Of a stretch of 64,000 nucleotides of DNA, positions 43,831 through 52,735 are shown one piece after another; within the stretch, counting starts at the first letter, position 1, and each line of letters starts with the position of its first letter. The stretch comes from Mycobacterium syngnathidarum (GTDB lineage Bacteria > Actinomycetota > Actinomycetes > Mycobacteriales > Mycobacteriaceae). Made by a program: the position numbers and the translations under genes. The notes beneath the pieces are model-generated. The model was given only the letters and a program-made list of their open reading frames with translations. It was not told the origin of the DNA and ran no database searches. The stretch covers positions 1 through 64,000 of the forward strand of contig NZ_MLCL01000073.1 of assembly GCF_001942625.1 (NCBI RefSeq). Direction: 5' to 3'.

Positions 43831-44165
43831 CGATACCTCCTCGATCGCCGGCGCCGGGCCTGTTGCGAGCGGCGCATTCGGGGGCTGAGCGTTGTCGATT
43901 GATCCGCCACGGCACGGGTGGGGCGCGGGTTAGCGCACCCGCCGTGTGCGTGATGGGCGTGGCGCTGCATGTAGTGATGTGCGTATCGGGCCTCGTAGGG
44001 TGACCGAAAACGCTGTATCCCCCACCATTCCCGGCGGGTTCCCTCCACCGATGGGACAACATGTACAGGCCACCCGCGCCTTGCAGCGCCTGTTCCTGTC
44101 ACATACGATCAAACTAAAGCTCTCTACTTTAGAGATTACTCACGACATGACGGAGACACTCGACG
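43831..44165. other. Divergent promoter region between eccB and an XRE gene
   Basis: No gene seen. It contains the recurrent palindrome at 44121-44135, close to the XRE start, and must also carry the eccB promoter. A second ATG at 44147 opens a frame unlike a protein. Confidence 0.5.
44121..44135. promoter_or_regulatory. Recurrent 15-bp palindromic site
   Basis: TCTCTA-CTT-TAGAGA, perfect arms, 30 bases before the XRE gene start at 44166. Confidence 0.75.
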
Positions 44166-44495
44166 ATGACCACCTCAGGCGCGCGCCCCGCGCAGTGCAT
44201 CCGCGCCCAGAAGCGGCCTCGGCTGACCGACGCGCGGATCGGGGCAATCATTCGTATCGAACGTCAGAACCGTGGAATCAGCCAGAATCAGCTCTCCCGT
44301 GACACCGGGATCGACGTAAGGGTGCTCTCGCGTATCGAGCTCGGTCAGCGCCCCTGCCGCGCCACCGAGCTGTCCACCATTGCCGCGGCCTTGCCCATCC
44401 CGGTGGACAAGCTGCTAGAGCAAGCCCGCCAGCGCACCATCACACAGGCTTCTGACGGCCGGCGCCGCAAAGCCAAGAACAGTGCAATTGCCTGA
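44166..44495 (+). CDS. XRE-family regulator
   Basis: 109 residues, essentially one helix-turn-helix domain (about 24-86): IGAIIRIERQNRGISQNQLS, DTGIDVRVLSRIELGQRPCR, then AALPIPVDKLLEQA. The recognition helix carries VRVLSRIE, nearly the same as VNRAVLSRIE in the second XRE at 46986, so both may read similar operators. A basic tail follows. Auto-regulation through 44121-44135 is likely. Confidence 0.8.
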   Translation: MTTSGARPAQCIRAQKRPRLTDARIGAIIRIERQNRGISQNQLSRDTGIDVRVLSRIELGQRPCRATELSTIAAALPIPVDKLLEQARQRTITQASDGRRRKAKNSAIA

Positions 44496-44574
44496 TGCGA
44501 CCCGGCATCAAAAGCAACATCGCATTCCGGGACGCCGGCGAACGCCATCCTGGGCTATGCACTGACGGCTGCCG

Positions 44575-44778
44575 CTAGCTCGCTCGAATCATGTTGCCGC
44601 ACGGTGGGCAGAAACCGGCGCTGAGCATTGCGGCGACCTCACCATGACACCAGCCGCCCACCCTCAGCACCGAATGCTCATGATGGGCCACACCGCCGGT
44701 TGCTCGCACAAAATCGACGAGGTTGCCGGAATTCTCACGCCGATCCTCGAAGCCGGCACCCGCAACTTCATCCGGCAC
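44575..44778 (-). CDS. Small unknown protein
   Basis: 67 residues from the GTG at 44778. The end HHEHSVLRVGGWCHGEVAAM then CPPCGNMIRAS has a CxxC and several His. Overlaps weak alternative frames; moderately likely real. Confidence 0.35.
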   Translation of the reverse strand: MPDEVAGAGFEDRRENSGNLVDFVRATGGVAHHEHSVLRVGGWCHGEVAAMLSAGFCPPCGNMIRAS

Positions 44779-44833
44779 CGCGTCGACGGGCCGACGGGCG
44801 CGTCGACCTCAGTGAGGCGGCAACTGGCGATGA

Positions 44834-45024
44834 TCACGGCCGGCGCCATTCGCAGCCGCCGCAGTTCTCGGGCGCTCCCTGCACGCCGTTCTCGGCGGCG
44901 AGATACGTGAGGGCTTGTCGCTGCTGTGTTTCCGATATCGGCGCGTCGTCGCCCCGGTGAGCATCTCAGCCTTGCAGCGCTGGTCCCACTTTCCCCACCT
45001 GATCGGGCTGGCCGTTGCGCCCAT
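44834..45024 (-). CDS. Small protein with a one-base frameshift
   Basis: Frame one, MGATASPIRWGKWDQRCKAE then MLTG, continues in a second frame as GDDAPISETQQRQALTYLAA then ENCGGCEWRRP. The length is 191 bases, one short of 64 codons; a missing G in the GGGG at about 44950-44953 explains it. The product would have 63 residues and a CGGC end. Confidence 0.4.
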
Positions 45025-45040
45025 GTGGCGGACACACCTC

Positions 45041-45183
45041 TCAGAACACGGCGCACCACCGCTTGTCGATGGCCACTACGCCGACGTCGAGACCGGCTGA
45101 CCGAGCCGACCGCGGCCCTCCCCACGGTGCCGGAAGGGGCGCCTCGGATCGCCCCCGACTACTGCAGCCAGTGGAGCTCCCAT
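45041..45183 (-). CDS. Small protein with a one-base frameshift
   Basis: ATG at 45183 after GAGGAGG. MGAPLAAVVGGDPRRPFRHR joins, after one added G in a GGG run near 45120, to SARSAGLDVGVVAIDKRWCA then VF and stop. The length is 143 bases (48 codons minus one). Confidence 0.35.
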
Positions 45184-45288
45184 CGAGCCCTCCTCGGAGT
45201 CCTGGGACCCGCCCGCCGGATCCGCTGCATCCCTGGCGCTTTCTCGCATTCGTTTCCGGTTCAGCCGGCCGGCATGGTTCGCCGCTAG

Positions 45289-45709
45289 CTAGACCTCCCC
45301 GAGTTTCACCGTAAATTTCCCATTTGACCTGCGGTAACTGTCAGTAAATCGGTGACTTTTCGGTTCACATGCACCAATGCGTAGCTGTCGTGGGAATGGG
45401 GGGTGCCTCGGACAGCTCGGCGTGACAGAAGGCAACAGGGTCTATAGGTGAAAGCTAATTAGTTAGTTGTTCTAGATACATATCTTTACCTGCATTCTCT
45501 CTGAAACAGAGAATATCCGCTGTCGGAGGCACCCCCCATTCCCACGACAGATGCGTGTTTGCCCAGCTGAGCGGTGAAGTGACCGGAGCGGTGACAGTTA
45601 CCGCAGGTCAAACGGGTAATTTACATCGAAGTACGGGGAGGTTCAGCGCGAACGGGACAATTTACATCCGACAAATCCAGCGGGAAACCGGGAACCGGTC
45701 TGTCGAAAA
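45289..45709. repeat. Repeat R2: ~420-bp nested inverted-repeat element, copy 2
   Basis: Same orientation and architecture as R1 (5194-5612), with scattered substitutions. The substitutions lie mostly in the outer arms and the gap to the inner arms; the central 100 bp and the right flank (acaatttacatccgacaaatcc onward) are almost unchanged. R1 and R2 bracket a 40-kb segment containing replication and eccBC genes. Confidence 0.85.
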
Positions 45710-46204
45710 CCTGTTCGAACAGATGGGCGCGGGACTCGTGACACGACAAGTTGGGAGCGCATCGGACGCCCCTACGCGGGGCATCGCCGCCGCAGTGGCG
45801 GGGGGTACCCCGAGGCACATCGGCAGCAGCGGTGCGTGTCGCCGGCAGGTGCCGCTCGATGGTGAACCCGGACGCATCCTGGGTCTCGATTCGGGCTCTA
45901 CTCGCGTAGCAGGGCGCGACACCGGGCGGGGAGGTCGAACTCTCATGGCCCGCCATGGTCCGGAGAATCGCAGCGATCGGAGCCGGCCGCAAAAACCGAT
46001 CAGCAGGGACGGTGTAACCCGCTGCACTCAGCCGGGTCGACTTATTGCATTCAGGGGGCGCACTCGCACCGGAATGCGGGGCTTCAGCTGGAACCATCTC
46101 GGGGCCAGGCACGTCGGCGGGGATCGGGGTCTGGTGCCGGAGCGTCCGCGGGCGCCGCGGGGGCATCTAGAACCGGTACGTCGACCGCAGCCGTGTACTC
46201 GGGC
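45710..46204 (-). other. Possible decayed coding region downstream of the NlpC/P60 gene
   Basis: No intact gene. On the minus strand two open stretches look like Pro/Ala-rich protein: EYTAAVDVPVLDAPAAPADA (about 46130-46200) and, in a different frame, VPGPEMVPAEAPHSGASAPP onward to inside R2. They may be a frameshifted C-terminal extension of the NlpC/P60 protein cut off by R2. Confidence 0.3.
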
Positions 46205-46621
46205 CTATGCCCGAGGTGGCGCGGGCGTATCGGGTGGCGTATCCGCAACGACCGGCAGATGCATGTAGTGGGTGAACTGGCGCTGGTAGGCACCTGGGCC
46301 GCCGAACTTCACCCCGCCACCTTCACCGGAGGACACCGTTGTACCCTCGGGCAACGTCACCGCGGTGTGCGACGCGTTCCACCCAATTACGAGGGCATTG
46401 GGTGCTGTGCCTTGGACGAACCCGCGGGAAGCCAGTTCGGATGCCTCGTCGGCGGTGCTGAATCGCCCCGAGAATGGGTCGCGTCCCACCGCGGTGTTGG
46501 CTACCCAGGACGCCAACCCAGAACAGTCGGTTCCCGCGGCGCTATTGCCCCCGGGGATGTACGGAGTTCCCTGGACCTTGGACAGAAGGACCAGGATCGC
46601 TGCGATCGCGTCTGGTGTCAT
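46205..46621 (-). CDS. NlpC/P60-like cysteine peptidase
   Basis: 138 residues without a signal peptide. GTPYIPGGNSAAGTDCSGLA holds the catalytic Cys33, and GWNASHTAVTLPEGTTV holds His85; the third residue is not clear. These enzymes cleave the peptide stems of peptidoglycan. The sequence style fits phage and plasmid endopeptidases for local wall opening. The C-terminus is Pro-rich and may be truncated (see 45710-46204). Confidence 0.7.
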   Translation of the reverse strand: MTPDAIAAILVLLSKVQGTPYIPGGNSAAGTDCSGLASWVANTAVGRDPFSGRFSTADEASELASRGFVQGTAPNALVIGWNASHTAVTLPEGTTVSSGEGGGVKFGGPGAYQRQFTHYMHLPVVADTPPDTPAPPRA

Positions 46622-46985
46622 GCCCGCACTGTCTCCGATGCGGACATGACACGGCGCATGTGGCGCGTGTCAGCAAAAACTTAGCTATCACGCAGGCAGA
46701 GAACTTCGACTGTGTGGGTTCATCTCCAGTGTCGTGCTGCTAGGTTCCGCAAACGATGCGTTCACACCACCGCTCGCGCATCGCCCGCAGCGAGCGTGTT
46801 GCGCGCCATGTGGCCCGCTCGATCTCTCCGAGGGGGCATGCTCCAAGACTCAGCGCTCCCGGAAACGCCTGTTTTCGCCAACATGTCACGTCCCTGCGCT
46901 GTTACGGTAGCCGCCACGGGTGGTTTTGCCATAATCTCCACGTTAGAGACGTGAACGCGCCTCGGTTAAAGCGGAAGGACGCACT
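46622..46985. other. Divergent intergenic region
   Basis: No gene seen in about 360 bp. It holds an inverted repeat tgacacg-/-cgtgtca at 46647-46672, near the start of the NlpC/P60 gene, and the recurrent palindrome at 46935-46949 near the XRE-PAKK gene. Confidence 0.5.
46935..46949. promoter_or_regulatory. Recurrent 15-bp palindromic site
   Basis: TCTCCA-CGT-TAGAGA (one arm m mismatch), 36 bases before the GTG at 46986. Confidence 0.6.
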
Positions 46986-47489
46986 GTGCCTATTCACCCC
47001 CAGCGCACCTACGACCTGACCGACGAGGCAGTGGGAGCGGTGCTGCGTCAGGCACGCGCAGCAGTGGGGATGGATCTCGATGCCGGCGCGGAGGCATCCA
47101 ACGTCAATCGCGCAGTCCTCTCGCGGATCGAGATCGGTGACCGGCCATGCCGTGTTCCAGAACTTGACGCCCTATCCCGGGCCTACGACATCCCCTCGCA
47201 CATCATGATGCAGGCAATCTCCGGCGATGAACGGGCGATGGCCCGTGTCCGGCGCGCACGCAGACTGGCTCCGGAATCGGTTCCGGCCAACACCTCTCCT
47301 CGAAGTGCGAAGAAAGCTCCTGCCAAGAAAGTCGCGGCCCCCGCCGTGAAGAAGTCTGCGCCAGTCAAAGTCGCTAAAGCCCCCGCTAAAAAGGCAGCCG
47401 TGACTGCGAAGAAATCCACGCCCGCCAAGGCCCCGCGCAAAGCTGTAGCCAAGAAGACCACGAGGCGCGCCCCTTCCCGCGATCGCTAA
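46986..47489 (+). CDS. XRE-family regulator with HupB-like Lys/Ala tail
   Basis: 167 residues, GTG start after cggaagga. Residues about 15-80 form an XRE helix-turn-helix (AGAEASNVNRAVLSRIEIGD), related to the protein at 44166. Residues 105-167 are AKKAPAKKVAAPAVKKSAPV-type repeats, the composition of the C-terminal tail of mycobacterial HupB, which binds DNA non-specifically and compacts it. The combination of a sequence-specific domain with a histone-like tail suggests a nucleoid-type repressor of the element. Confidence 0.8.
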   Translation: MPIHPQRTYDLTDEAVGAVLRQARAAVGMDLDAGAEASNVNRAVLSRIEIGDRPCRVPELDALSRAYDIPSHIMMQAISGDERAMARVRRARRLAPESVPANTSPRSAKKAPAKKVAAPAVKKSAPVKVAKAPAKKAAVTAKKSTPAKAPRKAVAKKTTRRAPSRDR

Positions 47490-47641
47490 TTCGTTACTCA
47501 CCCGGCACGTCTGTCGTCGACGCCATTGCGCCTCACACGTGGTTTCACTGCGCCAGCCGCAAGTCTGCGGAACATCCGCACCGCGGATGGATCAAAGTCG
47601 GCAGTGTGCGCGAACCGTGCACAGGGAAAGGGGAAGAGCCC

Positions 47642-47818
47642 GTGGACGATCGACAAGCTGAGCAGCTGGGCCGTAACGCTTTCGCCGCCGGTCGCCCGGC
47701 AGCCGCGGCTCTGGATCCCACCATCATGGCCGAGGTCGCCGACGCCGCAGTCGGTGAGAAGACGCACCTGCTGGCAGCTTTCAGCCGGGGCTGGAACGCC
47801 GCCAACGCCGAGTCTTGA
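47642..47818 (+). CDS. Small phage/plasmid-type protein
   Basis: 58 residues from the GTG at 47642, after ggggaag. RNAFAAGRPAAAALDPTIMA ... LLAAFSRGWNAAN follows a common actinophage small-protein pattern ending in a GW helix. Function unknown. Confidence 0.5.
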   Translation: MDDRQAEQLGRNAFAAGRPAAAALDPTIMAEVADAAVGEKTHLLAAFSRGWNAANAES

Positions 47819-47941
47819 CCTTGTCCCGCACTCGCCACACGCGGCCGGGGGTGCGTCGAGACATCACGGCAGCGCGTCCCCCGACCGCTCCCCCGGCGTG
47901 GCGCGCAGTTGCTTTGAGGTGATTCCCACCGTCGATCCTAT

Positions 47942-47956
47942 TCTCCACTTTAGCGA
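47942..47956. promoter_or_regulatory. Recurrent palindromic site, degenerate copy
   Basis: TCTCCA-CTT-TAGCGA (two arm mismatches), upstream of the gene at 48064. Confidence 0.45.
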
Positions 47957-48063
47957 CAGGGGCCCGCTCTCTTTTGGGACGAGAGCGAGACGGCCGTGTG
48001 TGAAGGAGGAGGATTCGGTGAGCGCGGAGGTCTCCCCGGACACCAACATCGGATTCGGCGGCG

Positions 48064-48713
48064 ATGGGCACCGGGACACAGAGTGGTTGGGATGCCACGA
48101 GACTGCAGCGAGAACGTGAGGCCAGGGCCTGCAGGCCGACGCGTTCGCCTGGCTGATCGCAGAGTTCAACCGTCACGTAGTTCTGTTGCCGGACATCGTC
48201 GGCGATTCAGACCCGGCCGCCGGCTTTACTCGCCTGTGTGCGCGAGCCGGCAGATACCGGCTCTTCGAATTCGCAGCCGCGCTGGAGGAACGACGCACCG
48301 CGAGAATCGCCCAGGAGCAGCGGCACGCCGCCCTCGACCAGAGCGGCGCAGACGCGGCTCGCGCACTCGAACATGACCACCCGACATACGAAGCGGTGGC
48401 GAAGGACGAGATCCACGCCTGCATCGGCAACTTCCTCGCCGTGATCGGGTACGCCGCTGAGTTTCAGGGATCAGCGCCGCTCTCCCGGTGGATCGACACG
48501 GTCCCCGGCGACATCCCCGACACGTTGCGTGTCTTCGTCGACGCATACTTATCCGTGCTGCGGTCAAGTACCGGCCTCCTGTCCCATCACGAGGCGCTGC
48601 GGCGGTACTCACGGGAGTTATCGAACACGCACGGAGCATCTGCCGGCGACTTCGAAGCTGCCGCGGGGCGTGCGCACGCCTGGCGAGTGGTCCTTTTCGA
48701 AGGAGGGCGATGA
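48064..48713 (+). CDS. Unknown helical protein, N-terminal frameshift
   Basis: The main frame is unbroken from 48120 to 48713 (GLQADAFAWLIAEFNRHVVL ... FEGGR), but it lacks a good start before a TTG at 48186. An ATG frame from 48064 (MGTGTQSGWDATRLQREREA) joins it if one G is added to the GGG at about 48124. The product is helical with VAKDEIHACIGNFLAVIGYA. The stop overlaps the next gene (ATGA). Unknown function. Confidence 0.45.
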
Positions 48714-49045
48714 GGATGCCATCCCGGGGGTCCGGCGGCGCAGTGAAGGCCATCAGCATTTTCGACGTCACCGAAGACATGCTCCCGGTCCACGCTCCGT
48801 ATCGGCCGGTGACTGACGATGATCGGCTTTTCCTGGAGCTTCTCGCACTCGACCCGCCCGGCCCGCCACGCCGGCCGTCGGAGGCCCGAGCCGGTAACCA
48901 CCGCGATTCATACGGGATCTCTGACGCCGAGCACAGCGTACGGCGGCTGTGTTCGCGATGCGGTATCCATTTCAGCCTCTGCCCACATGCAGGTCTCGGT
49001 GTCTGCGTCGACTGCGCTGAGGTTGAACTCAGCCTTACGGTGTGA
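48710..49045 (+). CDS. Small protein with zinc-ribbon-like end
   Basis: 111 residues, RBS aaggaggg, coupled to the preceding gene. The end LCSRCGIHFSLCPHAGLGVC then VDCAEVEL contains two CxxC pairs. Unknown function. Confidence 0.6.
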   Translation: MRMPSRGSGGAVKAISIFDVTEDMLPVHAPYRPVTDDDRLFLELLALDPPGPPRRPSEARAGNHRDSYGISDAEHSVRRLCSRCGIHFSLCPHAGLGVCVDCAEVELSLTV

Positions 49046-49122
49046 CGTAATCCTTGTTCGCGACGGTCATACGCCTCGGCGTGGCGCACTGATTCGGTTG
49101 CAGTGCAAGAACTCCTAGATAC

Positions 49123-49137
49123 TCTCTTTTTTAGAGA
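49123..49137. promoter_or_regulatory. Recurrent 15-bp palindromic site
   Basis: TCTCTT-TTT-TAGAGA (one mismatch), 24 bases before the helicase GTG at 49162. Confidence 0.65.
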
Positions 49138-49161
49138 TTTCGTTGAGCAAGGAGAGTCGTT

Positions 49162-50754
49162 GTGCCCGTTCCGTTCGCCCCCTCCGCCGAGCAGCAGGCC
49201 GTGATCGATGCATATCTCCGCGGTGAAGACCTCGCCGTGCAAGCACTGGCGGGCACCGGAAAGTCGAGCACCCTGGCCTTGATCGCCCAGGCTCAGCGGG
49301 ATCATCGGCCCGGCGCCACAGCCTGGTACATCACGTTCAATCGACGCAACGCGGACGAGGTGCAGGCCACATTCGCCGAGTACGGGCTCACCAACGCACG
49401 TGCCTCCACCGCGCACTCACTGGCCAACCGCACCTGCCGGGCGACCCCGGCGCTGCGGCACTGGGTGGAGCGGCTCAATAAGCACTCTCTTCGCATGGTG
49501 GAGGAGATGCGCTTGCTCGGTGTCCCCCGCGCCGCACGGTGTCTTGACGCCGTATTGAAGCTGGAGCCCGGCACCGGAAAGTGCGTAGGGGTTATCGTGC
49601 CATCCCGGGATCCGCGGTTCTCGTTGCAACGTCGGTTTCTGACACTGACTCGCAAGACGGTGGAGAAGTTCTGTCAGTCCGCAGAATCCGAGATTGACTG
49701 GATGCATGTGCCGTCCCTGGCAGGGATGCCGAAAGAGATGCGGCCGATCGTGCGCCGGGAGCTGGTTGCATGCGCACGACGCATGTGGGACGAACTGTCG
49801 GATCCCCACAGCCCTCTGGGAACGAGCCACCAGCATTATCTGAAAGCGTGGGCGTTGAGTGCGCCGATCATCGGCAGCCCCGGCGACGTGCTGCTCTACG
49901 ACGAAGCCCAAGACGCAAACCCCGTACTAGCTCACGTCGTCATGGCCCAGCAGGGCCGGGTACAGCTGGCCCTGGTAGGCGACGAGAACCAACAGATCTA
50001 CACGTTCACTGGAAGCGTCGACGCCATGCAGGACTTCGTGATGCGGCCCGGAGTCCGGGCCTTGCCGCTCACAGAGTGCCGCCGCTTCGGCCCCGCCATC
50101 GCCGCGGAGGCCAACAAGGTTCTCGACCTGCTTGACCCTGCCCGAACTGGAATCCGCCTCGTCGGGATTGGGCCGGAGAGTGGGCAGGTGCACCACCAAT
50201 ACAGCGACAGCGATACCCACGCCGTCACCGCAGTGGTGTGCCGCACCAACGCCCGCGTGATCGAACACATCATGCTTCAGCTCGCAGCCGGCCGCCGCGT
50301 GCACTCAACGATCGACATCGTCGCGTTGGAGCGACTGGCCCGGGATGTTGAACTCGTCGAAGACGGCATAGCCGAAGAGGCGAAAGACACTGTGTTGCAG
50401 GGGTTCACCGACCTTGCGCTTTGGAACGACTGGCTCTATGAAGAGGACCCCGAAAACGAGGAGCTGCGAGACCAGGTGCTGGCAGTTCTCAAGTACGGGG
50501 TATCCGCGATCAAAACACTGGCCCAGGCTCTGGTGGGGGACTCTTCAGGCGCCGACGTCACCGTCTCCACCGTGCATAAAGCCAAAGGCGGAACCTGGGA
50601 TCGTGTCTTGGTCGATATGGGCGATGTTCCGATCGATGACGACAATGACGAGCAGCTGCGTCTGCTGTACGTGGCCCTGACCCGGGCGCGACATCAGGTT
50701 CTGTGGGCCCCGCCGGAACCTAAGAACGGCGCCTACGGGCGTCCCGCAGCGTAG
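49162..50754 (+). CDS. UvrD/Rep-type SF1 helicase
   Basis: 530 residues from the GTG at 49162 (RBS aaggagag). Motif I ALAGTGKSS (29-36), motif II LLYDEAQD, motif III ALVGDENQQIYTF, motif V TVSTVHKAKGGTWDRV and motif VI LYVALTRARHQV are all present. Lacks the long 2B insertions of UvrD, closer to FBH1-like and phage helicases. It probably unwinds DNA 3'-5' in replication or repair of the element; the palindrome at 49123 places it in the regulon. Confidence 0.88.
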   Translation: MPVPFAPSAEQQAVIDAYLRGEDLAVQALAGTGKSSTLALIAQAQRDHRPGATAWYITFNRRNADEVQATFAEYGLTNARASTAHSLANRTCRATPALRHWVERLNKHSLRMVEEMRLLGVPRAARCLDAVLKLEPGTGKCVGVIVPSRDPRFSLQRRFLTLTRKTVEKFCQSAESEIDWMHVPSLAGMPKEMRPIVRRELVACARRMWDELSDPHSPLGTSHQHYLKAWALSAPIIGSPGDVLLYDEAQDANPVLAHVVMAQQGRVQLALVGDENQQIYTFTGSVDAMQDFVMRPGVRALPLTECRRFGPAIAAEANKVLDLLDPARTGIRLVGIGPESGQVHHQYSDSDTHAVTAVVCRTNARVIEHIMLQLAAGRRVHSTIDIVALERLARDVELVEDGIAEEAKDTVLQGFTDLALWNDWLYEEDPENEELRDQVLAVLKYGVSAIKTLAQALVGDSSGADVTVSTVHKAKGGTWDRVLVDMGDVPIDDDNDEQLRLLYVALTRARHQVLWAPPEPKNGAYGRPAA

Positions 50755-50810
50755 ACCTACCGCGACACACTCACGAACACGGTCTCGGTCCGGGTCTTTC
50801 AATGAATCTG

Positions 50811-51140
50811 TCAGATGGGATGGATCGCGCTGTACCAGCCGGTGCAGCCTTCAACGAACACACCGAGTGACCGCAAGCGCGTCTGCAGCTGGTCATGGAG
50901 CTCGTACTGCTCGTAGTCGAGATTGAATGCGCCGGCATGATCGCCGCCATCGTGGGTGATGATCAGCAGTGAACCCAGTCCGTACAACTCGCCGCGATCC
51001 AGCCACTGCTGCGGCGAGTAGAACTTGCCTCCCCCACCGTGATTGGTGATGTTCTTCTCGGTGAAGAAGTCTCGGATCGTCTCGGCGGCTTTGCGGCCGT
51101 TAGCGCTCAGGTCCTCGGGGATGGGCCAGTCGTTGCTCAT
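50811..51140 (-). CDS. Unknown protein
   Basis: 109 residues from the ATG at 51140 (MSNDWPIPEDLSANGRKAAE). GGGGKFYSPQQWLDRGELYG and VFVEGCTGWYSAIHPI suggest a compact alpha/beta fold. A GTG at 51179 is an alternative start. It is a common type of small actinobacterial hypothetical protein. Confidence 0.6.
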   Translation of the reverse strand: MSNDWPIPEDLSANGRKAAETIRDFFTEKNITNHGGGGKFYSPQQWLDRGELYGLGSLLIITHDGGDHAGAFNLDYEQYELHDQLQTRLRSLGVFVEGCTGWYSAIHPI

Positions 51141-51204
51141 GGCGAAGATCCTCGCCAACGAGTCTGGGAAGTCCGTCACGCGGCGCGATCGGATGCACTG
51201 CCCT

Positions 51205-51456
51205 TCAGGCCGGCTTACCTTGGAAGCGGGTAGCGACCCGGTCGCTGGACTGCAACACGCCCCGGTCGCCGGGTCGTCGAATCACGTGGAACCACAGCGT
51301 TTTGTCGCCGGTGTTCTGGTTGGTCTCGTAGCCGGCTTCGGCCAGTGATATGTGGCCCCGCTCGAGATCGTTAGTCCACACCCGAAGGCCCTCGGTGATC
51401 AGGACACCGTCGGCGGTGCGGTCAGCTCCTGACAGTTCAGTGTTTCGTTCCATCAT
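51205..51456 (-). CDS. Small unknown protein
   Basis: 83 residues from the double ATG at 51456/51453 (MMERNTELSGADR). Beta-rich pattern (GLRVWTNDLERGHISLAEAG then TLWFHVIRRP). It precedes 50811-51140 on the same strand. Confidence 0.5.
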   Translation of the reverse strand: MMERNTELSGADRTADGVLITEGLRVWTNDLERGHISLAEAGYETNQNTGDKTLWFHVIRRPGDRGVLQSSDRVATRFQGKPA

Positions 51457-52270
51457 GTGCTGCAGCGTCACAGCTGCGGCTGCCCGAACTTCCCTGCGGC
51501 GCGGACGCGCGTTGCCCCGTGTATTCGCTGGTCGATGTCGGTAGCGGGTGTTACCTTTTGATACATGACCGTGTGGGGCCGCGACTATCGCACAACGACC
51601 GGGATGCACGCTGCATCCTCGGCTGCGTTGTCGTGCGCGGGCACCAATATCGCCAACATTGTCGGCCTCTGGTCGGTCGACGAGTCCCGCATCTTCAGCC
51701 AGCCCAGGTGCTTCCGGCCATCACCGCGTCACCCTTCCGCCCCGTCAGTGGGCGTGTGCCCCGGTCGGAAGCTTGGGCCCGAAGAACAATCTTATAAATC
51801 TCTCAGCCTGGCTGTTTTCCCTGACAGAAACGTCGCTTGACGTCTCTGTAGCTAACTGCACTCAAATCCGCAGTCCCACAAACTATTTCAGCTGAAAATG
51901 GGCTGGACAACTCGCTTTTCGAGTAGCACCATTCTGGTCACCGGATACGGAATCGCTCGCAGCGATCACGGCTTCGGTCCGCGACACCCTGGGACATCCC
52001 GGTGATGCACAGCAACTTGAGAACTCCACAGTGTGTGATGCACTGCCCCTCACCGGGACAGGCGAACGCGCCGCCTCGGCGTCCGGGCTCTTTCGAGGGC
52101 ATGCGACCGGTCAGCCAGACGCTCGCGTTTCGCCCCGTACCGGTGAACCAGGGGCAGTGGCTGGGCGCCGCCATGCGCCCAGCTGCCGTACAGGACCACG
52201 ATCGCGTGGGCTGTGCGGTCTTCTGCAGGTGCGGAACGGGTCTCGAATGCCGTTCCGCACCTGCAGATAC
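51457..52270. other. Region with no firm gene before the tRNA array
   Basis: About 810 bp. A plus-strand frame at 51565-51840 (MTVWGRDYRTTTGMHAAS...) directly follows a ttgatac-like box but has unusual composition and no RBS, so it is not called. The part 51780-51960 is clearly AT-richer than the surroundings (cttataaatctctcag, ctaactgcactc), consistent with a recent insertion or a control region. Confidence 0.4.
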
Positions 52271-52343
52271 GCGCCGCTAGCTCAGTCGGTAGAGCAGCTG
52301 ACTCTTAATCAGCGGGCCGAAGGTTCGATCCCTTCGCGGCGCA
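52271..52343 (+). tRNA. tRNA-Lys(CTT)
   Basis: Cloverleaf with acceptor gcgccgc/gcggcgc, anticodon loop ctcttaa (CTT). First tRNA of the array. Confidence 0.92.
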
Positions 52344-52380
52344 CAACACACGACCAGTCCCCGGCGCCGCCTGGGACACT

Positions 52381-52453
52381 GCGGATGTAGCTCAGCTGGC
52401 AGAGCGCCACCCTTCCAAGGTGGATGTCGCGGGTTCGATGCCCGTCGTCCGCT
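52381..52453 (+). tRNA. tRNA-Gly(TCC)
   Basis: Acceptor gcggatg/cgtccgc, anticodon loop cttccaa (TCC). Confidence 0.9.
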
Positions 52454-52549
52454 CGATGCGCGAGATGCGCGAGCTCACCTCGACCCGGATGCTGCGTCGT
52501 CGCATGACCAGGACGCTGCAGCACCCGCTCGGCTCCCCTCAACGGCCAG

Positions 52550-52631
52550 GCCCTCTGGCGGAACTGGAAGACGCACCGGATTCAAAACCCGGTGCCCATT
52601 CGGGCGTGTGGGTTCGACTCCCGCGGGGGCT
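52550..52631 (+). tRNA. tRNA-Leu(CAA)
   Basis: Anticodon loop ttcaaaa (CAA) with the long variable arm typical of tRNA-Leu. Confidence 0.85.
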
Positions 52632-52637
52632 ACCGAT

Positions 52638-52709
52638 TGCCTCGTGGTGTAACTGGCAGCACCGGCGATTTTGGTTCGCCTAGTTCAGGTTCGAACCCTG
52701 GCGAGGCAG
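52638..52709 (+). tRNA. tRNA-Gln(TTG)
   Basis: Acceptor tgcctcg/cgaggca, anticodon loop ttttggt (TTG). Only six bases after the Leu tRNA. Confidence 0.9.
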
Positions 52710-52735
52710 CAGGTCGGCGGACCACAAACGCACCT

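Noticed and set aside
51565..51840. Possible 91-codon plus-strand gene after a ttgatac box
   Set aside because: No RBS, several equally long overlapping frames, and atypical residue composition; described only as part of the intergenic region.
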